Source of the DNA: Plectosphaerella cucumerina
Taxonomy: Eukaryota; Ascomycota; Sordariomycetes; Glomerellales; Plectosphaerellaceae
Direction of reading: 5' to 3'
Assembly (NCBI GenBank): GCA_020746995.1
Contig: JAGPXD010000003.1
Location: 4,464,001 to 4,528,000 of the forward strand
Length of the DNA: 64,000 bases
Of this stretch, positions 1-9,907 are shown in pieces. The first letter of the stretch is position 1, and each line of letters begins with the position of its first letter. The notes beneath the pieces were generated by a model, which was not told where the DNA came from, did no database searches, and worked only from the letters and a program-made list of their open reading frames with translations. The translations under genes and the position numbers were made by a program.

Positions 1-173
1 CTGTCTGAGTCGAGGCGGGCCATCACAGACGACATTCAAGAATTAGTCGCAGTCCGAGATGTCCTTGGAAGCGTCGTGCATCATCATGAGGCAGTAAGTT
101 TTAAATACATTGACGGGCTCGGGACGCCTCCCAATTGACCCGAGGGTGCCAGAAAGATGTGCTGGTGACTTGC

Positions 174-2171
174 TCATTTCTTTCCTCCCTTCTTCTTCTT
201 CTTGTTGTTGGACGACGACGGTGCGGGCGCCTTCTCGACCTTGACCGATCCAGCACCACCGGCAAGCTCGAGTGTTTCCTCTTCTCTGACGAAGCCGCCT
301 TGTGTGTTGTCCGCGACCTTCTTCTTGCCCTTTTTACCCTTGGGTCGATAGGAAGACCTGTCGCGCAGGGGCAGCCAGCGCTCCGGGTCAACCTTCTTGC
401 CCTCCTCGTAATCCTTGGGCAGCCGCCGGTGGCGCTTCTTCTTGCTTCCCTGAGCCGAATCAGCCGCCGCGGCACGCTTCCTGGCGAGGCTGGCAACGGG
501 CTGCAAAGAAACGACACCTTGCTCGAGGAGCGAGCTGGCATCAGTCCCGGCCACCAGGACATCGATGGCAGGCAGTGAGTCGAGGTAAGACTGGATCTTG
601 GCAGGGTCCGTCTTGGCAAAGGATGCCACCAGCCCTGCAATGGCGATAGGGTCTTGCGTGGGCTGGGAACAGAGCTTCTCAAAGGCGGCGCCAGCTGTAG
701 CAAGATCGGCAGGATGGGTTGACCTGAGGAGCTCTGGGCCGGCGCCTCGCAAAATGGAGTTGGACTGGTGGCTGTTGTGCTTGATCCAGTACGACACGGC
801 TAGGTCGAGCTCGCGCCTGATGCAGCTGTGGCGGCGCTGAAGACGGTAGAGGGAGACGGCCAGGGCCACGAGACCCGGGGAGAAGCGCGTTGCCAGTGAC
901 CCATTGTCCGTAAGGCTCATGAAAAGCGTCTCGAGAAGCAGGAGCGCAGCATCCGTGTTGTTGGCAAAGGTGTGCAGTTGAATCGCTGCCAGCGCAACGC
1001 CGACATCCACAGGGCGCTGCTCGAGGACTCCCTCCACATCCTTCAGGCGAACGGCACTTGAGCGCCTCAATGAGCGTGCGGCAACGTTCATTACGGCCAG
1101 TTCAAAGGCCTCTGATGGGTCGAGCTTGGAAGATGCTCCGAGGAGTTGTCTTGTCTCCCGCTCGACACCAGGGAACTTCTGAGCACGAAGTGACAGCGCC
1201 AGCCTGTTCATTCTCAGATCACGCTCCTGATACTGGAAGAGCTTTGAATCGTTGGACTTGAGGAGTGCCGTCTCGACCTGCTCGTGTTTCGCGAAGGCGT
1301 TTTGCTCGGGTTCCTCGAGTGCGGTCAAGTTGTTCTTGGCGATCAACGACGTGTCTGCCTCGCCGATCCTGCGGGGGGAAATCAAAGGTTAGTTGGGCCG
1401 GGGCTCGGGGCAAATTGAGACAACATACTCGTAGGAAGAGAGCTGCCTGTGGATCTTGGTGGCATCCTCAGCATTGCCCAGTTTGGAGTAGACGTAAGCT
1501 TGCTGGACCAAGATGGGAACCATCTCCAGCTGCTTGTCCTCGTCGCTCAACTCATCCGAGGAATCGCATAGTTTCGCAGCTTGTTGCAGCAGGCGGAGAG
1601 CTTTTGAGAGCTCGCCACGTGCGATGGCTCCGCAGGCAACATTGTAGACAACTTCGAACGTGTCGTTTGTTTGAGTGGAATTCGGTCCTGGGGCAGCTGC
1701 CCCAGCCGTGAGTCCCCAGGAGCACTGTGCTGATGTTGCCAGGGAGTTGATGAGAAGATCACTCTCCTCGTCTGCGGAGGCGGAGCTGTCGGAGGCCAAG
1801 GCTTCGTAAATTTGCCGGGCATCGTCGAAGCGCTCAGCACGATAGGCAACCTGGGCAGCGACGTGGCTGAAGCTGCGAGCGGTTGCGCCTCGAGCAACGT
1901 CTGCGGCTTCATCCAGCTTGCCGGTCTTGTAAAGCGCATACGCATGCTCCAGGCAGCTTGCGTCCTGGAGCGCAGAGCCTCCATCCGCAATGGCACGTAG
2001 CGCATCGTCGAACCGGTCGAGCTTCAGGAGGGCAACAACCCTGGTGTGCTGGGCGGTCAGATCGGTCTTGGAAGCCTTCAGCGAGGCGTTCGCGGCCTTT
2101 AGTATCTCATCGTGGTCCTCGATCGTGGACTGGCGCAAGAGCGACGTCAACGTGGCGGCGGGGTCGGGCAT
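174..2171 (-). CDS. srp72: Signal recognition particle subunit SRP72
   Basis: SRP72 binds the 7S RNA with SRP68 in the cytosolic signal recognition particle, which targets secretory proteins to the ER. The N-terminal two thirds is a helical TPR-like array. The basic C-terminal tail (about residues 556-645) contains KKKRHRRLPKDYEEGKKVDP followed by ERWLP, the hallmark of the SRP72 RNA-binding domain, and ends in Lys-rich runs. The start ATG is at 2171-2169 and the stop TGA at 176-174. One intron, 1369-1428 (60 bases, GTATGT...CTAAC...CAG), joins 743 and 1195 bases into exactly 645 codons plus stop. The upstream continuation of the first frame to 2438 has no family similarity, so MPDPAATL is the chosen start. 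Assignment is from the recognised tail and the overall length. Confidence 0.93.
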
Positions 2172-4821
2172 GGTCGGCCGTGGTGCGCGGGGAACGGCGC
2201 GGGGAGGTCGAGGGGCGGGCTGGCAGCAAGGCTTATGGTTTGTCGATGAGGTGGAGGGAAGAGCGCATCGACAGCCGTTCGTGTGACGTCTTTGCTGGTG
2301 TTGAGCAAACCCCTCGATATTCGTGATGGAGCAGGTCGGGGTTTGGGCCAGCTCGGTGGGGGAGACTGTCTGGAGTCGAGTCGTTGGCAGTGAGCAATCG
2401 AATTTCGAGTGTCGTGGGGTCTTGACGAAGTGGGGCAAACGCAGCCTTCCACGGTACAGCAGCCAGCTTCAGTGCCGCATCCAGTGTCATCAGAACCAGC
2501 AGCTCGCCCTGGGCATTGCTGGATCGTGTCTGGATCAATCGTAGCGGTAAACATGTAAATGGACGTCGAAATTGCGTCCTGTTTGCCAGACGAATTACGC
2601 CATTCCCAGGACGAGGGTCGTGGTCGAGATTCAGCAGGGGCATTTTGGCTTGTCTCTCATCACGTGTATGTCACCCTGCGCAGTAGAAAGAACCTAGAAG
2701 TACTGTAGTTGTCCATGCACCTTGCATCTGTCACGACGGTGCCAGATGTACATGCCGGCACTGGAGCATCACATGGACAACCCGTGTGGCAGTCCAGGTC
2801 CGAAGCTGGTGTGACTGGATCTGGCAGATGCACTGGGCGGTGTGATGCCGGCAGGTACAAGTACTAGTAGGCAAGGCAGGCAAGTGCTAGTGTTTGGGGA
2901 GCAACCGACGGCATCCCTCAGGCTCCGTGTGCATCATTGTCTGTGATCCAAGTCACAGATGAGGAAACCAAGAAAAGCAGTGCGCCAAGTGACGTCCACG
3001 TCCGCCGCCAGATCTTGAGCTGGGATTTGGGAAATCGAACCCAGCTGGCCAGCCATAGAACGCCCGGTGATCGGCTTTATATCCGGCAGGCAAGGCGCAA
3101 GGCACAAGGCGCAAGGACACATGGCAAGCATCCATCGGACTCATCTCCTCGAATTCGCCGCCAGTGAGTGCCTGGTACCTGGCCAGGGGCTCTGTCGGAG
3201 AGAGCCTACTTGTTAGTAACATATTACCTTTTAGCCGCTGGCAGGCTGGGCTGGCGACTTTTGGCACGGGAAGAGGGGCCGTCCGCCGCGTGGGAGATGG
3301 GAGGTGGGAAGGCGGGAGACGCGCCCGCGCCCGCGCCCACGCCATCCTGACTGACATCCCGCTGCGGTCGACTGAATCTTCTGCCGTTCTGCCGCCCTGC
3401 CGTTCCAGGTCAGCTCACCCTCCAACTTGGACTCGCCTGCGGGTTGCGGGCGTCGACTCTCGAGCGCTGATTAGAGATTCCAGATTGATCAGGAGGGATT
3501 GATTCCCTTTGCACGTGTAACAAACCCGTGCTTTTGTTTTGCCCCTGGAGCTAGGGTGCACTTGCAAAGGTACGGTAGGAAGGCACCTACGTACAGTAGG
3601 AACAACAGTGCAATGGTTCGAGCATCGTCCTGACCGCTCCCATCAGCATCACGTCGGGTGGCACCGCATCACCTCATACCGATGAGATGGGTCCTGTGTT
3701 TATTTTTCCATGAGCCAGAGCACGTTACTCGAATACGCCACCCCGATGGTCGGCCAGCAGGCCCAGGCCGCCCAGCACACGGATGCCGAGTCGCAGTTGC
3801 ACTCCCACGCCCCTTGTAACACGCAGCCCTGGCAGTGACAGTGGATGGACGCCTGCCACCGTGACCGGTACTCCCGTCCCTCCCGCCGCCCTTTTGATAA
3901 GCCCGCGCTTCGTCCGCGATCCCCCGTCGTCAACCCCCCGCCCCCTCGGGCCTTGCGCCCGTTCAATCCAGTTAGGTAGTGACTATTTATCGCGTAAACA
4001 CAACCCGCGCCGACTTTCCATCCGCCCTCCAAACTCCGCGGCGCCCCCAGGTACACTGCTAACCTGCTACCCTCCCCTTTCCCTGGCCATTGTGCTTCCC
4101 CCACACACCCCTTCCACTTTTGTGCTCATATTGACCCTCTTGGACCAACAGATGATGCTAGGGGTCCCTGCCAGTAGCGCCCGTCATGGGCCGAAGTCTC
4201 GGCCCGGGAAGCTCGCATCATCCTCCAAGTCAAGCTCGTGCGAGATGGGAACCTAGCAAGCCTAGCAAAAGGATATCCGCCTTGGCCCAACGTTCCTGAC
4301 GGGAACTTGAAGCCCCCACCCCCACCTCTATCTACCCTTTTGACAGACATCAGCAGCAGCACACCACACCTCGCCGCCTTCTCAAAAATGTCTCCTCTCA
4401 TCTGCTTTCCAGACGACTGGCCTTCTTAAGCAAATCATCCTCATCGCATGCTGCAGCAGCCCCTTCCCTCAAATCCGTCACTGGACAAGACCAGCGATTC
4501 TCGGCGCATCGATCCGCTGCCACACGCGGCCCCGTCCCTTCACCATCTGGTCACACCCCAGACCGACGCCTTGTATTGTCATACCCGACCTGGCAGCATT
4601 TCGACCAGCTGCAATATACCCTTCCTCAACTCTTCCAGCCTGGATCAATGGCCTGTACCCAATAACCCCTGGCAAGTGAACTCGTCGACTTGGTGACTCG
4701 CGGCATATCCCGTGAGCCCGTCATCCTCACACCCCATCCGCCTCATTCAACTACACCCTACCGAGGACCCTCGCATATCCGAAGGGCCGAACCTACCCTA
4801 GTGTGTAGTCACTTGAGCTCT
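2172..4821. other. Divergent intergenic region between SRP72 and the next gene
   Basis: About 2.6 kb separates two divergently transcribed genes, so it should hold both promoters and the leader of the right-hand gene. Open frames here are short, lack recognisable domains and occur on both strands alike, so I call no gene. From about 3900 to 4820 the plus strand is C/T-rich, with runs such as CCCCCACCCCCACC, which is usual for fungal leaders and core promoters. Confidence 0.6.
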
Positions 4822-4878
4822 GTACGTGTTGGTATTTTATCCCCCCTCTCTCATGAAACCCCCGCTTACCCAGCGCAG
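4822..4878 (+). other. Probable 5'UTR intron
   Basis: GTACGT at 4822 and GCTTAC...CAG ending at 4878 delimit a 57-base intron. The frame upstream of it meets a TGA at 4814, so it lies in the leader rather than in the coding region. After its removal the first ATG is at 4940, which supports that start. No transcript data are available. Confidence 0.5.
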
Positions 4879-4939
4879 TGTTCACATCTCGAGGGAAGCG
4901 CACCTGGTCGCGCATTTACCGCGCTCTGGTCGGCTGCAA

Positions 4940-6376
4940 ATGTCCGCGTCACCCACGGGGTCTTCCCCGGCACGGCCAGCTGTGGCCGACGAGGAGGTCC
5001 CGCTGCCCCAGGGCCAGTGCCGTTATATTCTCCTGGTACCAGGTATCAAAGGCCAGAGATGTGGCTGTGCCCATTTCTCCCTCAGTCAAACTACGCCTGG
5101 TGCTGGCTGCGACTGTGGTCACATGGCATGTTACCACGTCCAGGAGTCCGAATCCACGGCAGAAAGACGCGAACTGGACCTGCTCAAACAAAGGGTCCAC
5201 GCCCTTGAGCAGCAGCTCACACATCAACAACATGCCGGCCCCGTCAGCGTCGTTGCCAGATTAAGCGAGCTGGAGGAGCTGCTGGATAAAAGCCGGAACG
5301 AGATGGGCCAGGAGATGAGGGGGACATATCGCAACGTCACGCGGGTCTGGCAGTCTGTGGAGCAGCTGGAGCAGCGACATCTTCGTCTCTATGAGGCATT
5401 CAGGTCGCAATCGGACCATCTGGCCCGTCTTGGCCGCGACGTGAAGGAAATGGGAAACCGGCAACTCGAGTTGTTCGACGCAGACATCAGTCTCGAGGAG
5501 AGGATTGATCGGATAGAGGGTGTGGAGGACGACAAGCCGCTCACCGACGACGAGCCACTCCCACCTACTCCCGACATCACGCCACCAATGGCCCCTGAGC
5601 CTTTGTCACAGAAACTCCATCATCGAGCGCCGCCGGCCTCGGGGAGCCTGGAAGCGTCGCTCTCACATCCGCCTCCGCCGCCCCAACACACGCCCGTCCG
5701 GCCGGAATCAAGCATGACCCAACGATCTGGGGGACCCTGGACCGTACACATATCTCTGCTGCCAACATCATCTCAACCGTTCCCGTTTGAACGGGATACC
5801 AACGCCTACAAGCGCTGCCTCTCTAGGGGCCTGCACCAGACCATTGTCGTCGCTGGATCTACAGGCGCGGCCTTCGATGAAGCTGTCCGGAAGTCGTTTC
5901 ACCGAATCCTGAAAGGAAGGCCCTGGATGCCCCTCAAGGCCAAGCTCTGCGACTTTGACCAGCTCAAGGGGCTTCCCATGCTACGGACGCTCGACGCATC
6001 CTTGCTGAACGGCCCCTTCGATATGGACTTCCTCTTACGACACTGTGCCGTGTGCGATTCACACGGAAACATTGAGTCGCTGTACCTGGCCATGCAACAT
6101 GACACGCTGTCATGGCCATTTCTCAGAAGCTCGCCCGTGGTCGTTGACGGACTCGAATCCTGCTGGGGGTACGACCAGTATCTTGATCAGGACGACCCTT
6201 TCAGCGAGCTGGATGATCGGGACACGAGTACCAGGCCACCAGGGGATGACATGCGCTCGGTCCTGGTCTCGTTGAAACGAGCTGCAGACGAGGATTTTGA
6301 CGAGGACCTGGAACCTCGAGGCAAGGTCTCGAGGGTCTGCTTTACTGATGTGAAAAAGGGGATCGAGACCATGTAA
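4940..6376 (+). CDS. Uncharacterised protein, N-terminal Cys/His cluster and coiled coil
   Basis: I do not recognise a named family. The 478-residue protein starts at ATG 4940; the in-frame upstream extension begins at a GTG inside a probable leader intron. Residues 27-66 hold C27, C41-x-C43-x-H45, C57-x-C59-x-H61-x2-C64-x-H66 (CDCGHMACYH), dense enough for one or two zinc sites. Residues about 77-200 are heptad-like and charged, a likely coiled coil. A Pro-rich acidic linker follows (about 205-290). The C-terminal part is globular-looking, with WTVHISLLP and RILKGRPWMPLKAKLCDF, and ends in an acidic stretch near ADEDFDEDLE. No signal peptide or membrane segment is visible. A zinc-binding, oligomerising nuclear or cytosolic protein is an inference only. 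Confidence 0.8.
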   Translation: MSASPTGSSPARPAVADEEVPLPQGQCRYILLVPGIKGQRCGCAHFSLSQTTPGAGCDCGHMACYHVQESESTAERRELDLLKQRVHALEQQLTHQQHAGPVSVVARLSELEELLDKSRNEMGQEMRGTYRNVTRVWQSVEQLEQRHLRLYEAFRSQSDHLARLGRDVKEMGNRQLELFDADISLEERIDRIEGVEDDKPLTDDEPLPPTPDITPPMAPEPLSQKLHHRAPPASGSLEASLSHPPPPPQHTPVRPESSMTQRSGGPWTVHISLLPTSSQPFPFERDTNAYKRCLSRGLHQTIVVAGSTGAAFDEAVRKSFHRILKGRPWMPLKAKLCDFDQLKGLPMLRTLDASLLNGPFDMDFLLRHCAVCDSHGNIESLYLAMQHDTLSWPFLRSSPVVVDGLESCWGYDQYLDQDDPFSELDDRDTSTRPPGDDMRSVLVSLKRAADEDFDEDLEPRGKVSRVCFTDVKKGIETM

Positions 6377-6912
6377 GCGAGTGTCGTCTCGCGCGGCCGT
6401 TCTTTCGATTTTCAAGCCATTTTGGGGGTGACAATTCTTAGCGAATAGACAAGATATAGACCAGCACTTCCATCCGAGTCATTAACAACTATAATTATTC
6501 CCTGCCTTTTCTCGTGTGATTGTGACTTTTCTTCCTGCATTGCAAAAGCGGTACCTGCCAAGACAGGGATTGAACGAGTCCAGGACTGAAAGCTCCACCC
6601 AGTCCTTTCCGCGCTCGCGCCTAGGTACTTGCGTACCTACCTTACTATAGTCTCGCGCGAGGGCTACCATACCGACGACACCTCGAATTTGCAAGGAAGC
6701 AGCCAAACTTCAACCTCCCGCTGCCAGCTACCGCAACTTCCGTCGAAGCCCACGTCGCTCCCTTCTGCCACACCTACAACGATTCCGTCAAGAGTCCCTG
6801 GCTGGCTCCTCTCATCCCCTGAGCGCTCCCAATCTTCGTCTCGAAGCAGAGCTACAACCGAAACTCGAGATTTTGTTCGCCTGCAGCGCGAGCTTGCAAT
6901 CATTCCGCCAAG
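6377..6912. other. Intergenic region
   Basis: This 536-base gap holds the 3' end of the Cys/His gene and the promoter and leader of the NCBP3-like gene. The last 250 bases are pyrimidine-rich on the plus strand with several CCTACC and CTTCCG blocks. No ORF or RNA gene is supported. Confidence 0.6.
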
Positions 6913-8204
6913 ATGATGGACTGGGATATGGACGTGGAGGACGCACCAGCGGAAGATTTCACGGGCAACTATGCTACAACATCTGTGAGTGGGCAGTGGG
7001 TGGCGGTCCGACCCCCTCGACGAACGTCGCAACAGGACTGACAGGGCGTCCCTGCCAGCAGACCTCGATCGTCGCCCAAGAGACATCGGCATCCGACGAC
7101 GCCTCAGCTCCCGAAGGCATTGCCGCTTGCAAAATACACATTCGCGGCCTCGACAACCTGTCTACCGATGACGTCAAAGCGCTTGCCAGTGAACACTATG
7201 GCCCCGTCAAACGCGTGGAATGGATCGATGACGAGTCGGCCAACCTCATATTCCTGTCCGATTCGGCTGCGCAGGACGCCCTGCTTGCCCTGAGCGCAGT
7301 TCCCATGACCGATCCAACATCACTGCCATTGGGAGAGACGGTACTTGCCAAGCCGCTCTCCTCCAAGCCCGACGTTTCCCTGCACATTCGACTCGCGCTG
7401 CTAAGCGACAAGAAGGCCCCGGGCGCCGCATCTAGGAGTCGATACTACCTTTTCCATCCCGAACAAGACCCCGAAGAGAGGAGGAGGCAGCGCGAGCAAC
7501 GTTACCGAACCCGGGACCGCAACGATTACAGGAGCGGCAGCCACAGGAGGGCCAGAGACGACGACGACGTGGTGGAAACATATCATGCCGCGATGTACGA
7601 CGACGACGAAGCCGCTCTGGCAGGTCGTGCCACGCCACCTCGGAGCTCGAGACGCTCTCGGTCCAGAGAAATCGGCGACCGGTTCGGTGAACGGCGCCGT
7701 AATCAAACGAAGGAGCTGTTCCCGGACCGCAAGCGCAATCGCTCGGCCTCGCCCCTTCGCGACGGAGACGGTGACGCGCGGATGGACGTTGCCACAAGCG
7801 GCCGTGGCGCAGGCACATCTAGCAACCGCCGAGCGGCGTCCGGTCTCAAGGACCTCCTGGACGTTGACGATGAACCAAGGGAGCTGTTTCCGACAAAGTC
7901 GAAGCCGCCAGGGGGCGGATATATGGACAGGCTTGACGTCACCGAGGAGGCTACTCGTCTTATGGAGAAGGGCTTTACCGTGGAGGAACAGCCCCGGCCG
8001 GACGTCCATGATTCTGTCAGCATCAAAGGCGCGGCAGAACGCAAGGGTCGTCAGACTGGCTTCGCCATCAAGGGAGCAGCGTCTGCAAAAGTCACCGAGC
8101 TCTTTCCGAGCAAGTTCGGCTCCAACATGGGCAAGGAGCTGTTCGCCAATCGATCAGACGCGAACTCACGGCCGCGGAAGAAGGCCGAGGACCTTTTCAA
8201 CTAG
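6913..8204 (+). CDS. NCBP3-like nuclear cap-binding protein (DUF2414 type)
   Basis: Human NCBP3 is an RNA-binding, cap-associated protein of mRNA export; fungal members are largely unstudied. The start is ATG 6913 (a second ATG follows at 6916). The intron 6985-7058 (GTGAGT...CTGAC...CAG) gives 405 residues. Residues 48-105 form an RRM-like fold (KIHIRGLDNLSTDDVKALAS, then VEWIDDESANLIF), followed by the family's basic signature SRYYLFHPEQDPEERRR. The rest is disordered, rich in Arg/Ser/Asp, with phospho-RS-like stretches. Five ELF-type motifs recur: KELFPDR near 241, RELFPTK near 297, TELFPSK near 369, KELFANR near 382 and EDLFN at the C terminus. The acceptor is an in-frame CAGCAG tandem, so one Gln may be optional. 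The family call rests on the RRM-like segment plus the basic signature. Confidence 0.82.
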
Positions 8205-8632
8205 GGCGTTTGCAGACGGGGACATTCGGCTGCATCTGCGCTTGAACCTGGATATCGAAGACAGCACAGCAAGCTTGGACATTAGGTACCTATTTAGGTA
8301 GGCGTTCATTCAATCAAGCGCCCTTTCGTGCAACACCCACTGCACGTAGAGCATCTGCAGCACAGACAAGTTTTACTGTAAATAACATTTCCCCTCTAGG
8401 CCCATCGAGCAGTTGCGGAAGGTGCTCCTGCCTGATTGCGGTTGCAAAGCCCGTGAATTGAAGTCAGGCACCACTTCATCTCACCTACCTTCCCTCCCTC
8501 CACCACCTTCTTAACTCCAAGCCTAGGTTCCTGCCAATCCAGCACCTACACTCGGTCAATCAGCCCAAAAAAAAGAACCCGCGAAGTGGAATACCTTAAC
8601 TCTCACCCCCGACCCCAGATCCAGCAAAGACA
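8205..8632. other. Intergenic region
   Basis: This 428-base spacer lies between two plus-strand genes. It contains a CT-rich stretch near 8485-8520 and an A-run near 8567. It should carry the NCBP3-like 3'UTR and the next promoter. Nothing else is supported. Confidence 0.55.
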
Positions 8633-8662
8633 ATGTCCTCTTGGGCAATGTCTCTACACTAA
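8633..8662 (+). promoter_or_regulatory. Upstream ORF of nine codons
   Basis: ATG TCC TCT TGG GCA ATG and three more codons end at TAA 8660-8662, five bases before the main ATG at 8668. If the transcript begins upstream, scanning ribosomes meet this ORF first and must reinitiate or leak past it. This predicts translational damping of the downstream gene. The function is an inference from position alone. Confidence 0.45.
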
Positions 8663-8667
8663 ACTCA

Positions 8668-9907
8668 ATGGCGGAGTGGTTGCGACAATTCCAGCGAGCG
8701 AAGGCAGATGCGGCCGACGACGAGAAGCCGAAGGAGCACCAAGACATGTTCCCGGCCGTCACTCGGCCGCTCGGCTTGACTCGCCCTCCTAGCTGCGCGA
8801 GCCTTGCCTCCGAAGGCCTCCAAAGGAACGCAAGCATGCTTGGGGATATCTCAGTGTTTGGGGACAGCGACGACGACCACCTTACAAACCCCCCAACCCC
8901 GTCATCGGCGAATGCAACCGGGAGCAATGGATCATACCCCAGAAACATCGACGACATCTGGTATCAGCCGACCCTGGACCAGATAGCCGACACTCTCTTC
9001 GTTGCCCTTATGAACAAGCCCTGTCACGAGCCTCTGCCTTTGGAATACGACACATGGGTGCGGCGGCTTGTGCAAGGCTGCGCCGAGTTGTCACGCGATT
9101 TGCGTGAGACCCGCCAGTTGCTGGCCGAAGAGAAGGAGACGTTGAAGCAGAGTGTGGGCGAATTCACGGAGATGAGTGTACAATGGGAGGAGCGAGAGAC
9201 TGCGTACAAGGCCGAAATTCGGCGATTGGAGGTTCTTCTGGCCAAAGCAGCACCGAGCGGCGTCGAAGCGGTTCTCGTGGCGCGATCCGGCAGCATCGTT
9301 GATCGAAGCTTGGCCGGGACCACGAAGTTCAGGGCCAGTGTTCAAAAGGCCTGCGACACGGCTTCTGCTATCGACCAGAAGGCCAGGCCAGGCCTACCAG
9401 ACGCCACAGCGGACAAGGCAGTCGCACAGCAACGTCGAGGTCAGTATTCCTATGGTTTTCCATGCAGCTAACCAGGTAGAGCGCCTGGGGGCAAGATGTA
9501 TCGGTTGCTAATCGTCCATAGCAGTCACGCAGGGCCCTTTCCCCCGGAACGCCGGTAGTAGATGTAACGAGTCGCCACCCAACCTTGACTCTTCCACCGA
9601 GCAATGGTCCAGCCCAGCGCCACTTCCCTTCTCAGATCAGGCAATGGCTGAGGTTACCGATATCGTCACCGATAGGGGTCTCCCAAGCCCTAACCGGTCC
9701 ATCAAGCGGGAGTGCACAAGCCGCAGAAAACCGTCTGTGGTTCGAAGAGCAACAGCAGACGACGTCAAGGCGGGGGGACCAGAAGAGGGCCAGGGCAAGC
9801 CTCGTCATAGACGCACCTTTTCATTCAACCCTGGCGCGGATAAGCTCAGCTTGCCAGGCATGTGTGCCCGCATGAACTATACACGCGACGCCTCCGACAA
9901 TACCTAG
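8668..9907 (+). CDS. Uncharacterised coiled-coil protein
   Basis: I do not recognise a family. The start is ATG 8668 (MAEWLRQFQRAKADAADDEK); the TTG-initiated extension upstream is not credible. An intron at 9440-9521 (GTCAGT...GCTAAT...TAG, or CAG three bases later) restores the frame and gives 385 residues. Residues 95-137 contain a compact conserved-looking segment with DDIWYQPTLDQIADTLFVAL. Residues about 138-195 are a charged coiled coil (SRDLRETRQLLAEEKETLKQ). The C-terminal half is basic and disordered (KPRHRRTFSFNPGADK). No signal peptide or membrane span is seen. It sits head-to-tail behind the NCBP3-like gene but with its own leader and uORF, so co-regulation is not implied. Confidence 0.78.

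Noticed and set aside
4690..5208. 172-residue frame overlapping the start of the Cys/His gene
   Set aside because: It is out of frame with the long coding region, spans the probable leader intron and has no domain.
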